From: Chloroflexota bacterium | GTDB lineage: Bacteria > Chloroflexota > UBA11872 | DNA length: 64,000 bases | Direction: 5' to 3' | Assembly: GCA_022824495.1 (NCBI GenBank) | Contig: JAJDZU010000002.1 | Location: forward strand, 1-64,000 | Shown: piece by piece, positions 7,217-15,610 of the stretch | How the letters are laid out: every line of letters begins with the position of its first letter | How positions within the stretch are numbered: the first letter of the stretch is position 1 | Notes under the pieces: generated by a model | What the model was told of the DNA's origin: nothing | What the model saw: only the letters and a program-made list of their open reading frames with translations | The model's database searches: none | Position numbers and translations under genes: made by a program

Positions 7217-8278
7217 TCACCAACCCCCGCCATACCGAACGCCCGTCCGAACCACCCCGGCCTCTTCTCCTCGAAACATCGCCTCCGCCGTCTCCACCAC
7301 GCTCCGCACATCGTGCCGAGGCTCATACCCCAGCAACCCCTTGATCTTGCTCAAATCAAACTCAAAGAAATTCGACTCCGGCAACCGCGCCTCCACGAAC
7401 TCCAGCCCATACCGCTCCGCCAACCAGGGCACATGCTCATCCCACCGGAACACCGCCGCCCCGCCCAGCGTGAACTCCTCGCCCACCGCCGCGCCCGTCT
7501 CCAGCGCCAGCACCAGTCCCTGCACCACGTCCCGTACGTCCGCAAACTCCTGCTTGTACGCCACCCCATTCGGACACCGGCTCAGCAGCAACTTCTCCTC
7601 ACCCGTCCACAACGACCGCAACTCTCCCAGGATCTCCTCTTCCTCCGCACTCTCCGCCGTTGCGCTCCCGAACCGCTCAATCGCCTCGCTCAGCAGAAAC
7701 CGACCAGGCAACCCGTCCGCGTTCAGAAACTCCCCCGGCTCGATCACCGTCGCAAACCGCATCGACGTCGCCGGAACCCCGTACTGCCGGTGATACGTCA
7801 TGCACAGTTCCTCGCCCACCCACTTCGTCAGGAAATACGGCATCTGCTTATACGGGCTCACCATCGCCTCGGTAATCGGCTCCTCGAAATAGCGCCCCTT
7901 CTCCCCCAGCCGCCAGTAGATCGCCTCCGTGCACGCATACACCAGCCGCTGCAGATTCGGCGCATCGGCCCGCACCGCCTCCAGGATGTTCACCGTCCCC
8001 ATCCCGTTGATATTCAGGTACTGCCGGTTATCGAAAGGACCTCCAAACGCCGCCGCCAGGTGATAAATCGCATCCACCCCCCGCACCGCCCGCTTCACGT
8101 CGTCGAAGTCCCGCAAATCCCCTTCCACCACCTCAACGCCCTCGTAACCCGCCAGCTTGTCCGCCCTGCTCGCATCCCCCGGATACACCAGGCACCGAAC
8201 CTCATGCCCCCTGGCCAGCAACGCAACCGACAAATTCCCCCCAATCCGCCCCGTCCCACCCGTCACCAGGATCTTCAT
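7217..8278 (-). CDS. NAD(P)-dependent epimerase/dehydratase (extended SDR)
   Basis: A 353-residue protein opening MKILVTGGTGRIGGN with the extended-SDR dinucleotide motif TGGTGRIG. It continues with an acidic residue in VEGDLRD near residue 55, the HLAA segment near 74 and a catalytic YFLTK (Y-x3-K) near residue 148. The C-terminal half carries a substrate-binding region with LGG and FDLSKIKGLLGYEPRHD, typical of sugar-nucleotide epimerases and dehydratases. The exact substrate is not readable. The gene stands alone between repeat-rich spacers. Long ORFs on the opposite strand are shadows produced by C-rich composition. Confidence 0.85.
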   Translation of the reverse strand: MKILVTGGTGRIGGNLSVALLARGHEVRCLVYPGDASRADKLAGYEGVEVVEGDLRDFDDVKRAVRGVDAIYHLAAAFGGPFDNRQYLNINGMGTVNILEAVRADAPNLQRLVYACTEAIYWRLGEKGRYFEEPITEAMVSPYKQMPYFLTKWVGEELCMTYHRQYGVPATSMRFATVIEPGEFLNADGLPGRFLLSEAIERFGSATAESAEEEEILGELRSLWTGEEKLLLSRCPNGVAYKQEFADVRDVVQGLVLALETGAAVGEEFTLGGAAVFRWDEHVPWLAERYGLEFVEARLPESNFFEFDLSKIKGLLGYEPRHDVRSVVETAEAMFRGEEAGVVRTGVRYGGGW

Positions 8279-8356
8279 CCTCGCCCCCGCAGCGACTCTC
8301 CAATTCGAGCCCCACTCTCCGACATCCGGTCCACCCGCGCACCACCCCTACCGTTC

Positions 8357-8400
8357 GTGGTGAGCCGGTCAGGCGTCTTCGACTGGCCGTGTCGAACCAC
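8357..8400 (+). repeat. Hairpin repeat, family A
   Basis: Outer GTGGT/ACCAC, inner CGGTCA (8366-8371) pairing TGGCCG (8384-8389) with one G-T wobble. Confidence 0.72.
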
Positions 8401-8522
8401 ACTCGCCGGCAACCACCCTCGCGCCGCCTCCTACTTCCTTTCCCATCTCACTCCACTGCCCTCGCCCCTCTTCACTTCCCCAAAAGCGGAGTCCCTCACC
8501 CGCCCGTCTTCCGCCCCCGTTC

Positions 8523-8566
8523 GTGGTGAGCCGGTCTGGAGTCCCCGGAAGACCGTGTCGAACCAC
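8523..8566 (+). repeat. Hairpin repeat, family A
   Basis: Outer GTGGT/ACCAC, inner CGGTCT (8532-8537) perfectly paired with AGACCG (8550-8555). Confidence 0.75.
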
Positions 8567-8838
8567 ACCCCCGGTTGAAGCAGCCAGCCACTCCCCTCCG
8601 TCCCCTCTTGCGTAGCGGCCGGTTTCTAACCGGCCTCTTCCGGGCACCCAACCCTCAGCCCACCCAACCGTCCATGCCGAGCCTGACCCGAGCTTGCCGA
8701 GACTCCGCCCTGGAATCCTCCAAGAGTCCGCCCAACCACCAACATCCGTCCCTGGCCGCCGTCCCACGCGTCCGCAACCCGTTCGGAACACCCGGTAGAT
8801 GTCCGGTAGAACCGCAAGAGAGCCCGGATACTGAGCTA

Positions 8839-9789
8839 ATGACCACCTCGATTCCGACCCAACGGACTGGAAATAACCGGCTGAAGTCCCCGCTGATGGC
8901 ACTGGCGGCGGTCCTGCTCGTGGCCGCGACCGCAATCGCCTGCGGCCCGGCAAGCGGAGGTCAGCCGGCCGGGCGGGAATGGCCGGGCGCTTGGCCGGTT
9001 CCGCCGCTCCCCGTCATGTGGCTGGAGCACTCCGGCGGCTCGGTCTGGGGCTCCCCAAGCTCATACTGCTGGCGTGTGAAAGACGGAGGCGGTCGCGTCT
9101 GTCACGAATACGAGTTCTGGTCCGGGATCGATGACTACCCCGAGACCGCCCCGGGCAAGCAGATCCCCGTCGGGATCGAGTCCGAGACCACGCCGGACAG
9201 GGTCTTTGTACAGGTGTTCACCCGGAGCGGAAACCTCATGGCCGACTCCATGAAACTCGCGCCCACCCACCCCGTGTTAGATCTCGACCTGGCCCCCGGG
9301 AAGTACCACGTCCGCGTGATCGGCCAGTGGCAGGACAACCCCGGCGCCGCCTACGTCGATCGGCGCTACAACGAGGTTGCCTACGAATTCGGCCTCAGCG
9401 TCCCTGGCGTGGTGGAGCTGCTGGCCGAGTGCGCGAGTACCCTGATCGGAGGCGACATCAGCATCACCCTGCCCTCGCTCAACGACCCGCTACGCACGGC
9501 CCCCGACAGCGCCAACCACGCCGGCTGCAAGTTCAACAAGCCCATCGCGCGAGTCTCGTTGACCCTGGACGACGGCGCCGAATCGTACACGGAACTCTTC
9601 CACATCGACCCACCATCACTCACAGTCAACTTCCCGCTACCCGCGGAGTCAGCCTCCGAGAAAAGCGGCGGCCCGCTCCCAACCGGCCAGTACACGCGCC
9701 AGCTCGTCGCCATTAGCGACGACGAAGATCAGGTCGAACTAACCACCATGAACGCATTCCTCCCAACCGTCACCGTCGCTGGCCCCTGA
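8839..9789 (+). CDS. Secreted lipoprotein of unknown function
   Basis: A 316-residue protein. After a short basic N-terminus comes a hydrophobic signal (SPLMALAAVLLVAATA) ending in the lipobox AIAC, Cys at about residue 35, so it should be exported and lipidated. The mature part looks beta-rich, with a stretch like a pre-peptidase/bacterial C-terminal domain (TPDRVFVQVFTRSGN...LDLDLAPGKYHVRVIGQW) that usually binds or stabilises in secreted proteins. Four Cys could form disulfides. ATG 8839 is chosen as the first Met before the signal peptide; the frame runs upstream to 8575 through repeat DNA. No enzyme motif is seen. Confidence 0.72.
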   Translation: MTTSIPTQRTGNNRLKSPLMALAAVLLVAATAIACGPASGGQPAGREWPGAWPVPPLPVMWLEHSGGSVWGSPSSYCWRVKDGGGRVCHEYEFWSGIDDYPETAPGKQIPVGIESETTPDRVFVQVFTRSGNLMADSMKLAPTHPVLDLDLAPGKYHVRVIGQWQDNPGAAYVDRRYNEVAYEFGLSVPGVVELLAECASTLIGGDISITLPSLNDPLRTAPDSANHAGCKFNKPIARVSLTLDDGAESYTELFHIDPPSLTVNFPLPAESASEKSGGPLPTGQYTRQLVAISDDEDQVELTTMNAFLPTVTVAGP

Positions 9790-10242
9790 CCCTCCACTCG
9801 ACTCCAACCCAGGACCCGGATCGGGCCCTGCGAGCGCCCGCGCCATCGTCGCTAGCTGCCCGTCCCACGCCACTGTCCCCACTCGCCGGCCAGTCACGTC
9901 CCGATCCTCCCGTGCCACGCTGCATCACCCTCGTTGCCCTGAAACGCACCCTCCCGGTGCCCGATTCACCCAAATGCCACTAACCACTAGCCATCTGTCA
10001 TCCAATAGTGTACACTCAACACGACCGTTCCGCAACCCAAGATCCGGATGCACCGCCCGCCGCCTCACCCCGCCACTCCTCGCCCGCCAGCGCCGCCCCA
10101 CGGCCCAGGCGGCATCGCCGCACACCCCCGCTCCCACCGCCGCGTCCCCGCCCCACACCCTGCCGAAATCCCCTCGCCCAACCGCGCCCCGCCCCGTCCC
10201 AATCCGCCCCGTCACCCCGCCCACCAGCCAACCCAGAATCCG

Positions 10243-10276
10243 TCATCCCCGCGACGGCGGGGACCCGGCAGCACCC
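10243..10276 (+). repeat. Intergenic repeat, family C
   Basis: TCATCCCCGCGACGGCGGGG with stem CCCCGC (10247-10252)/GCGGGG (10257-10262), then GACCCGGCAGCACCC, matching the copies at 1191 and 1392. Confidence 0.65.
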
Positions 10277-10410
10277 ACCCTTCCGGCTCTGCCCAACCAT
10301 CCCGTTCTCCCCTGCGCCCCAAGCCCCCGATCCCGCCGACCACCCCGCCCCGCGCAAACCACGCCGCCACCACGCGTCAAACCCCGCCAAAATGCACCCC
10401 GCGCCGCCTC

Positions 10411-10434
10411 AAGAGTTTTTTAGAAAAAACTCTT
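10411..10434. terminator. Perfect AT-rich palindrome downstream of the Gfo/Idh gene
   Basis: AAGAGTTTTTT (10411-10421), loop AG, AAAAAACTCTT (10424-10434): an 11-bp perfect stem in very GC-rich DNA. Read on the minus strand it lies about 50 bp after the stop of the oxidoreductase gene, so a transcription-end role is possible, although the A/T stem is not a classic GC-rich terminator. Confidence 0.4.
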
Positions 10435-10482
10435 ATTGCGCGCGAGGCGCCATTTCCAGCCCCCCTTCCGCGCCGCCGGCGC

Positions 10483-11745
10483 CTACCCCAGCAACCCCAA
10501 CTCCCGATCCGCCACGTCCTGGTACGCACTCAGCGACCCATCCACCACTTCCCGCATCGTCACCGGCCGCCCCGCCTGCCACGACTCATGCGACGCCATC
10601 ACCAGCGCCACCGCCGCCAGCCCAACCTCCGCGTCCACCTCAACCGTCCCGTCGCCCTCGATCGCATCCAGCAATTCCGCCATCTCAATCGCAATCAGCT
10701 TCAGATCCGCGCCGCTCCCCACGTCGCTGTGATCGTTCTCGTACCGGGCCAACCGCTCCCCGCCAAAGAACCGCGCCGTCCGGTCATCCAACCCGAAGTC
10801 CGGCGCCAGCGCCAGCACCTCCGCGTCCGGCAACGCCTCCTTCGACCGCCCCAGGTACACCTCCAGCGGCTTCCCCTGCCGCACCCCCGGCATATCCACC
10901 TGCCCCTCGCTCCCCCAAAACGTGAACCGGTCAAACCCCGGCCCCTGCGCCGCCCGCTCATACAACCACTGCCCCAGCGCCCCATTCGCGTACTCGTACG
11001 TCGCCATCAACACATCCGGCGCGTCGGCCGCTTCGCTCTCCGGGTACTCCGCCGAGTAATGCTCGTGAAACGGTTTCACCTTCTCGTCTCGGAAATACCG
11101 CAGCGGCTCCCGCAGCCGCACCTGTCCGTGCACCCGGTCGATCTCACCCCCGAGGTAGAGCTGCAGATCCGCGTTATGCACCCCCGACTCCAGCAGCGAA
11201 CCGCCCTGCACCCGCTTGAACTGCCATCCCCCGGCACTCGCCCCGCGACCGCCCCCGGCCGCGTAATCCACCATCGTCCGCAGCTCACCGATCCCGCCGG
11301 CATCCAGCACCGCTCGCAACAACCGCGCAATCGGGTCCCGCCGGTAGTTCTCCGCGATCGACAGCACCCGCCCGTTTCGCTCCGCCGCGCTTTGCATGGC
11401 CCGGCAGGCCCGTACCCCCGGCGCCATCGGCTTCTCGCACAACACGTGCAACCCGGCCGCCGTCGCCGTCTCCACCACCAGGTGATGCGCCGCGGCAGCC
11501 ACCACCACGTCGACCACATCCAGATCCGACGTCGCCGCAATCGCCTCGTCAATCGACGTAAAGCAGCCCGGCCGCGTTCCTAGGATCTCCTCCGCCTCAC
11601 CCGCCAGGAACTCGGCCCGCTCAATCTCCCGATCCACCACAGCCGCCAGCTCCAGCCGTCCCGGCTCAAAATCCTCCAGCGTCCGATAGGCGCGCATGTG
11701 CCGCCGCCCCATGCCCCCACACCCCGCCAATACCAGTCGGCGCAT
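10483..11745 (-). CDS. Gfo/Idh/MocA family oxidoreductase
   Basis: A 420-residue NAD(P)-dependent dehydrogenase. The N-terminal Rossmann motif (LVLAGCGGMGRRHMRAY) leads to an acidic cofactor residue in VVDRE. Next come the family signature CEKPMA (Lys of the EKP triad near residue 107) and, further on, a C-terminal beta-sheet substrate domain with HNADLQLYLGGEIDRVHGQV, where His is the likely active-site residue. The family oxidises sugars, inositols and related polyols. It lies just upstream, divergently, of a sugar-binding lipoprotein at 11916, consistent with a carbohydrate catabolic role. Exact substrate unknown. Confidence 0.87.
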   Translation of the reverse strand: MRRLVLAGCGGMGRRHMRAYRTLEDFEPGRLELAAVVDREIERAEFLAGEAEEILGTRPGCFTSIDEAIAATSDLDVVDVVVAAAAHHLVVETATAAGLHVLCEKPMAPGVRACRAMQSAAERNGRVLSIAENYRRDPIARLLRAVLDAGGIGELRTMVDYAAGGGRGASAGGWQFKRVQGGSLLESGVHNADLQLYLGGEIDRVHGQVRLREPLRYFRDEKVKPFHEHYSAEYPESEAADAPDVLMATYEYANGALGQWLYERAAQGPGFDRFTFWGSEGQVDMPGVRQGKPLEVYLGRSKEALPDAEVLALAPDFGLDDRTARFFGGERLARYENDHSDVGSGADLKLIAIEMAELLDAIEGDGTVEVDAEVGLAAVALVMASHESWQAGRPVTMREVVDGSLSAYQDVADRELGLLG

Positions 11746-11915
11746 ATCGCACCCCCGCCATCGAGACCCAGGCGCAAGTCACACGGTACCCCAACGCACG
11801 CTAGCCAGATTGGCGTGACTTTTGGAATACTGCTTGTTGGTGTTTGCCGTCGTACTTGCGGGGAAGTCGCTGCCAACGAATGCTGCGGCCCGCAAGATCT
11901 CATAGGGGAGTGCGC

Positions 11916-13562
11916 ATGCCGAAAGCAGTGAGCCGCCGTAGTTTCGTCAGGGCCTCGGCCGTCGGCGCCGTGGGCGTCGCCGGTGTTGCCGCCCTGGCAG
12001 CCTGCGGCGAGACGCAGGTCGTCACCAAGGAAGTCCCGGTCGAAGTCGAGAGGGTTGTTACCCAGGTCGTCGAGAAGATCGTCAAGGAGACCGAGGTAAG
12101 GGAAGTCCCGGTTGAGCGAGTTGTAACCCAGGTCGTTCAGGAAGTCGTGACTCAGACTGAGGTCAAGGAAGTCCAGGTCGAGAAGGTCGTCACCCAGGTC
12201 GTCGAGGTCGAGAAAGTCGTCGAAAAGATCGTGGAAGTCGAGGCCGCGCCTCAGGCCGTACCGGTCGCGTTCGAGCACATCAGCGACCACACGTCCGGCC
12301 CGCGCGCCCAGTCCATGCAGTGGGCGCTTGAGCGCTACGCCCAGGTGGCGCCCCACGTCACCGTCGTGTTCACGCCCAACTCGGGCAATATCGGCGACAC
12401 GATTCCCATCCGAATCGCCGCCGGCACCATGTCCGAGTCGGCCCTGCTGGACGGGTCCTTCATATTCCTCTTCGGGCCCGACGGCGTGTTCCGGCCGATC
12501 AACGACATTCTGGCGAAGCACCCGGATTTCGACCCGGCGAACTACGTCTACTTGACTGACCAGTTCACGGCCGACCTCGACGTCACGTGGCCCTATCGAA
12601 CCGAGTGGGACACCAGCACGCCGATCTTCGGGATGCCGTATCAGCACGTGGCTGGCGGCATGGCCTGGAATATCGACATGTTCGAGGCCGCTGGAATCGA
12701 GGACCCGCAGGACAGCTGGACGTACGGCGGCGAGTTTCGTGAAACTGCCAAGCGCCTGACTGACCCCGAAGCCGGCACCTACGGGACGCTGGTGCTGGGC
12801 GGCAACGACATCCACATCTGGACGCCGATGGCCTACGGGATGGGCGCGAAGCAGCTGATCAACCCGGAAGCCACCCACACGTCGATCTTCGACGACGGCG
12901 GGATTGACGGCCTCCAGCTGGCCGTTGACCTGGTGTTGCAGGATGAGGTTTCGCCGCCGGTCGAGGCCGCGCGCGAGCTTGCCGGCGAATTCGGCAACCT
13001 CTTCCAGGCCGGCAAGGCCGGCATGTGGCCGCGCCGTGCCGACGGTACCGGCTACATGGTGGCGTCCATCAAGGACCGCTTCCGCTGGTCACTCGGCCCG
13101 CAGCCGAAGGGCGATGTCACAGGAACATCAGCAAACCACCGCCAGGACCAGCCGCATCTCATAACCGATGCGGCGTTCAAGCGTGGGACGGAAGAGGCAG
13201 TTGTTGACTTCCTCGTCTACATGTCTGGTCCGGAAGTCCAGGCTCGTGTCGCCGTTGACCGCGGCTTCGCCCCGGTGAACTGGGAAGCAATGAGCACTCC
13301 CGCAGCCACGGCTCCACCGCCCCTGGGAATGGAGTGGCTGGAACACGCCCTGCGTAACTATGACGCTCGACGCTGGCCCAAGTACCATCCCTCGTTCCTC
13401 GAGTGGCTGGCCTTCCGCGGCATGGTTCACCCGTGCTTCCTTGGCGACGAAACGCCCGAGCAGTCCGCAGCCAATGCGGTCGCGCACGGAGACGGCGTCC
13501 TCGAAGCCGGCCTCGAAGGCTTCCAGCGTGTGTCCGACTACTTCGGAGGCCCCACGGGCTAG
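11916..13562 (+). CDS. Sugar ABC transporter solute-binding lipoprotein (family 1), with Val/Glu stalk
   Basis: A 548-residue exported protein. It starts with a Tat-like RRSFV, a hydrophobic stretch and the lipobox LAAC (Cys about residue 30). About 80 residues of VVTQVV/EKIV/EVE repeats form a probable coiled or extended stalk. A family 1 sugar-binding domain follows, recognisable from DIHIWTPMAYGMGAKQ, ELAGEFGNLFQAGKAGMW and FLVYMSGPEVQARVAVDRGF, which recur in the paralogues at 22445 and 23966. ATG 11916 has AGGGGAG six bases upstream. No permease or ATPase genes are adjacent, so it is an orphan receptor in this window. It is followed by a strong hairpin. Confidence 0.88.
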   Translation: MPKAVSRRSFVRASAVGAVGVAGVAALAACGETQVVTKEVPVEVERVVTQVVEKIVKETEVREVPVERVVTQVVQEVVTQTEVKEVQVEKVVTQVVEVEKVVEKIVEVEAAPQAVPVAFEHISDHTSGPRAQSMQWALERYAQVAPHVTVVFTPNSGNIGDTIPIRIAAGTMSESALLDGSFIFLFGPDGVFRPINDILAKHPDFDPANYVYLTDQFTADLDVTWPYRTEWDTSTPIFGMPYQHVAGGMAWNIDMFEAAGIEDPQDSWTYGGEFRETAKRLTDPEAGTYGTLVLGGNDIHIWTPMAYGMGAKQLINPEATHTSIFDDGGIDGLQLAVDLVLQDEVSPPVEAARELAGEFGNLFQAGKAGMWPRRADGTGYMVASIKDRFRWSLGPQPKGDVTGTSANHRQDQPHLITDAAFKRGTEEAVVDFLVYMSGPEVQARVAVDRGFAPVNWEAMSTPAATAPPPLGMEWLEHALRNYDARRWPKYHPSFLEWLAFRGMVHPCFLGDETPEQSAANAVAHGDGVLEAGLEGFQRVSDYFGGPTG

Positions 13563-13583
13563 CTCAAGCTCTCTGGCCACAAC

Positions 13584-13616
13584 AACGGCGCGGGCGCCAA
13601 TGGCGCCCGCGCCGTT
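13584..13616 (+). terminator. Strong rho-independent-type hairpin after the binding protein
   Basis: 15-bp perfect GC-rich stem: AACGGCGCGGGCGCC (13584-13598), loop AAT, GGCGCCCGCGCCGTT (13602-13616), then a short T/C-rich run. It can serve both the plus-strand gene and the converging small lipoprotein. Confidence 0.8.
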
Positions 13617-13684
13617 ACTCTTGTCCAGTCAATCAGGTGACGATGTTCAGCCTTCGCCGGCCGCCCATCGCGCCGATACGTTCG

Positions 13685-13918
13685 CTATCCGGGTGTCGGT
13701 GTCTTTGCTTCGGTGCCCTCGAATTGCGACTGCAGCCTTGCACGTTCTTCGTCGGAGATGTACCCGGAATCGCTGGGCCGGGCGCCAGGAAACTTGTATC
13801 CCCCGGCAAGCCCTTCCTTTTCAAGGGCGGGACGACTGCCGCAACCAGCCATCGTCAGTGTCACCAATCCAGCCGCAAGGGCGCCTAAAACTCGGCGCCG
13901 GGCAACCAAGGCACTCAC
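13685..13918 (-). CDS. Small lipoprotein (77 residues)
   Basis: GTG 13918 is chosen because GAGGAG lies eight bases upstream; it gives MSALVARRRVLGALAAG, a compact signal peptide, and lipobox TMAGC. The mature peptide of about 50 residues is hydrophilic, contains GGYKFPG and ends with SDEERARLQSQFEG, a short predicted helix. Architecture (lipidated Cys, polar linker, short Gln-containing helix) resembles the four-member lipoprotein family at 21194-22288. Like them it lies beside a sugar-binding protein, here convergently. Function unknown. Confidence 0.68.
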   Translation of the reverse strand: MSALVARRRVLGALAAGLVTLTMAGCGSRPALEKEGLAGGYKFPGARPSDSGYISDEERARLQSQFEGTEAKTPTPG

Positions 13919-14072
13919 TAGCTTCGCTCCTCTACGAGCACGAACGCTCACGCACCAAGCCTCGCGCAATGATAAAGCGTCGGTCAGCGCCGCCGTCGCG
14001 GACCCCGGGTAGCCGGAATTACGCCGTCACGACGCGTTGATCAGGCCGCTCGGAATCCGGTTCAGCCGCAAC

Positions 14073-15443
14073 TCACGCGAGCAACCAGCGATAGCTGTAC
14101 AGGCTGGTGCTCTGAAGGTTGAATCGCAGCAGGAGCTCACCGTCCGGCTGTGCCGGCACCACCGAACCACCGCGCCAGTGCACCTCCGCATCTACTGCAT
14201 TCAACGACGAGAACCGGCAATCTGCCGACATAAACCCTTCAACTGGCTCCCCCTTCGACGTCAGCACTTCCACCGAAGCCGCTCCAGTCTCCGCACGCAT
14301 GTTCAGCGTCAGCCGCCGCGCCTGCCGAGCGTCCAGCGGCCCGCAGACCATCGAGCCGCCAAACATCTCGCCTTCCATCGAAACGAACCCATCCCGCCGA
14401 ATCGTCGCGATTCCGAATGCCCGTCGGTGGCGATCCGCGGCCCCGTGGTGCGTACAGGTTCCGGCATACCAGAATCGCAGCCTGTCCCCCAGAGGCTCCG
14501 GCGGCGTGCTGGCCAGCATGATCCAGTGCGAATCCCAGGCGCCCTCACCGCCGAGCGGCATCACCGGCTGTCGCCCCGCCACACGAGTCCATCGGCGCGC
14601 GTCGTCGCTCCAGGCCAATTGCACGTCCAACGTCTCGTCGGCCGTGTGGTAGACCTCGATGAAGCCCAGGTACCCCGGCCCGTACGCCGCCGGGAACATG
14701 CTGTAGAACTCCGTGCCGGCCGGATCGTCATCGTCGGGCCACAGCATCCGCCCGCGGTGCGCCCAGGTCAGCAGGTCCGGGCTTTCCCAGAGATCCATAT
14801 CGCGCTTGAGACCCTTGACACCAGCCTGCCGCTGCACGCTCAGGTGCCGGTGGCGCGTCAGCAACATGCACGTCTGTCGCCGCGGATCCCAGGCCAGTTG
14901 CATCCGATCCCCCTGCCCCGGAAGCGTCGGCTGGTCGTCCACCGTCCAATGCAGACCATCGTCGGAAACACCCCGAAACATCCCTCGACCAGTCGGCGTG
15001 CCGTCCACATCACGACGCACCTGGTACGTCATCGCCTGGAATCGAGGTCCCGGAACGCGGTCCAGCAACGTCAACAGCGTCTGCGTGGAGCCGCGCTCCC
15101 AGGGCAACACGACGTTTGTCCGCGTGCCGTCAGGCAGCGCGTACACATCGAGTTCCGGCTTCTCCCACTCCACGCCGTCCGTGGATGTCGCAACACAGAC
15201 GCCGTGAAACTTCGAACCCGCCGGATGCGCCACGTACAGCATCTTGTAGTGGTTGGCCTCGTCGTCGTGAACGACCGAAATCCAACCGCCCTGCCAGGCC
15301 GACTCCCACGGCCGGTCGCCAATCAGCACCGGCGCCGGCTCGCGCCGCAGCGTGTTGACCCGCCGTCCAATCCCTTCCCGCGCCAGAATCTCCGCATCGT
15401 CGAAAAACAAGTGCAAGTCATCGTCGACCAGATCAGGAATCAT
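14073..15443 (-). CDS. Beta-propeller glycoside-hydrolase-like protein
   Basis: A 456-residue protein without a signal peptide. Blade-like repeats with S-x-DG-x-x-W recur (ATSTDGVEWEKPELD near 90; GVSDDGLHWTVDD near 165), and W-D/E-S-P-D-L-L-TW occurs later. This is the pattern of GH32/43/68 and GH130-like five-bladed propellers. A C-terminal beta-sandwich (LTLNMRAE...ASVEVLTSKGEPVEGF) follows. The neighbouring gene at 15611 is a paralogue with the same C-terminal module, encoded divergently. Probably recognises or cleaves a decorated sugar; catalytic residues cannot be assigned with confidence. Start ATG 15443 has AAGG about eight bases upstream. Confidence 0.75.
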   Translation of the reverse strand: MIPDLVDDDLHLFFDDAEILAREGIGRRVNTLRREPAPVLIGDRPWESAWQGGWISVVHDDEANHYKMLYVAHPAGSKFHGVCVATSTDGVEWEKPELDVYALPDGTRTNVVLPWERGSTQTLLTLLDRVPGPRFQAMTYQVRRDVDGTPTGRGMFRGVSDDGLHWTVDDQPTLPGQGDRMQLAWDPRRQTCMLLTRHRHLSVQRQAGVKGLKRDMDLWESPDLLTWAHRGRMLWPDDDDPAGTEFYSMFPAAYGPGYLGFIEVYHTADETLDVQLAWSDDARRWTRVAGRQPVMPLGGEGAWDSHWIMLASTPPEPLGDRLRFWYAGTCTHHGAADRHRRAFGIATIRRDGFVSMEGEMFGGSMVCGPLDARQARRLTLNMRAETGAASVEVLTSKGEPVEGFMSADCRFSSLNAVDAEVHWRGGSVVPAQPDGELLLRFNLQSTSLYSYRWLLA

Positions 15444-15610
15444 GGGGGCCGCCTTAGCTCACGCTGGAAGATGCGAGTCCGTCGCATCGTACCCAGCGCC
15501 CTAGTCGAAAGAGCCGAGTCTCGAACAGGCCGGACCGCCATACGTCATCCAGATACCCAAGTCGGTACCATGCGCGCCAACACGAGGCTCCCCGTCCCGA
15601 GGAAACGAAC

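Larger units (their letters stand above)
8279..8838. other. Repeat-bearing spacer
   Basis: Two family A hairpins (8357-8400 and 8523-8566) occupy part of this 560-bp gap. Nothing else recognisable is present. A long open frame that enters the next gene from 8575 lacks a coding look until the lipoprotein signal. Confidence 0.5.
9790..10482. other. C-rich non-coding stretch
   Basis: Nearly 700 bp without a credible gene. It is extremely C-rich on the plus strand, which creates long open frames that translate to Pro/Arg-rich nonsense. It contains one family C hairpin at 10247-10262 and an unusual AT palindrome at 10411-10434. Confidence 0.55.

Noticed and set aside
1318..8566. GGTTCGA-type sequences resembling tRNA T-loops
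   Set aside because: They belong to family A hairpins; no acceptor, D or anticodon arms can be drawn around them.
7145..8578. Long plus-strand ORF (477 codons) opposite the SDR gene
   Set aside because: Antisense to a clear epimerase/dehydratase. Its product is Arg/Pro/His-rich without domains, a result of C-rich composition.
10048..11583. 511-codon plus-strand ORF
   Set aside because: Runs through the C-rich spacer and antisense to the Gfo/Idh/MocA gene; low-complexity translation.
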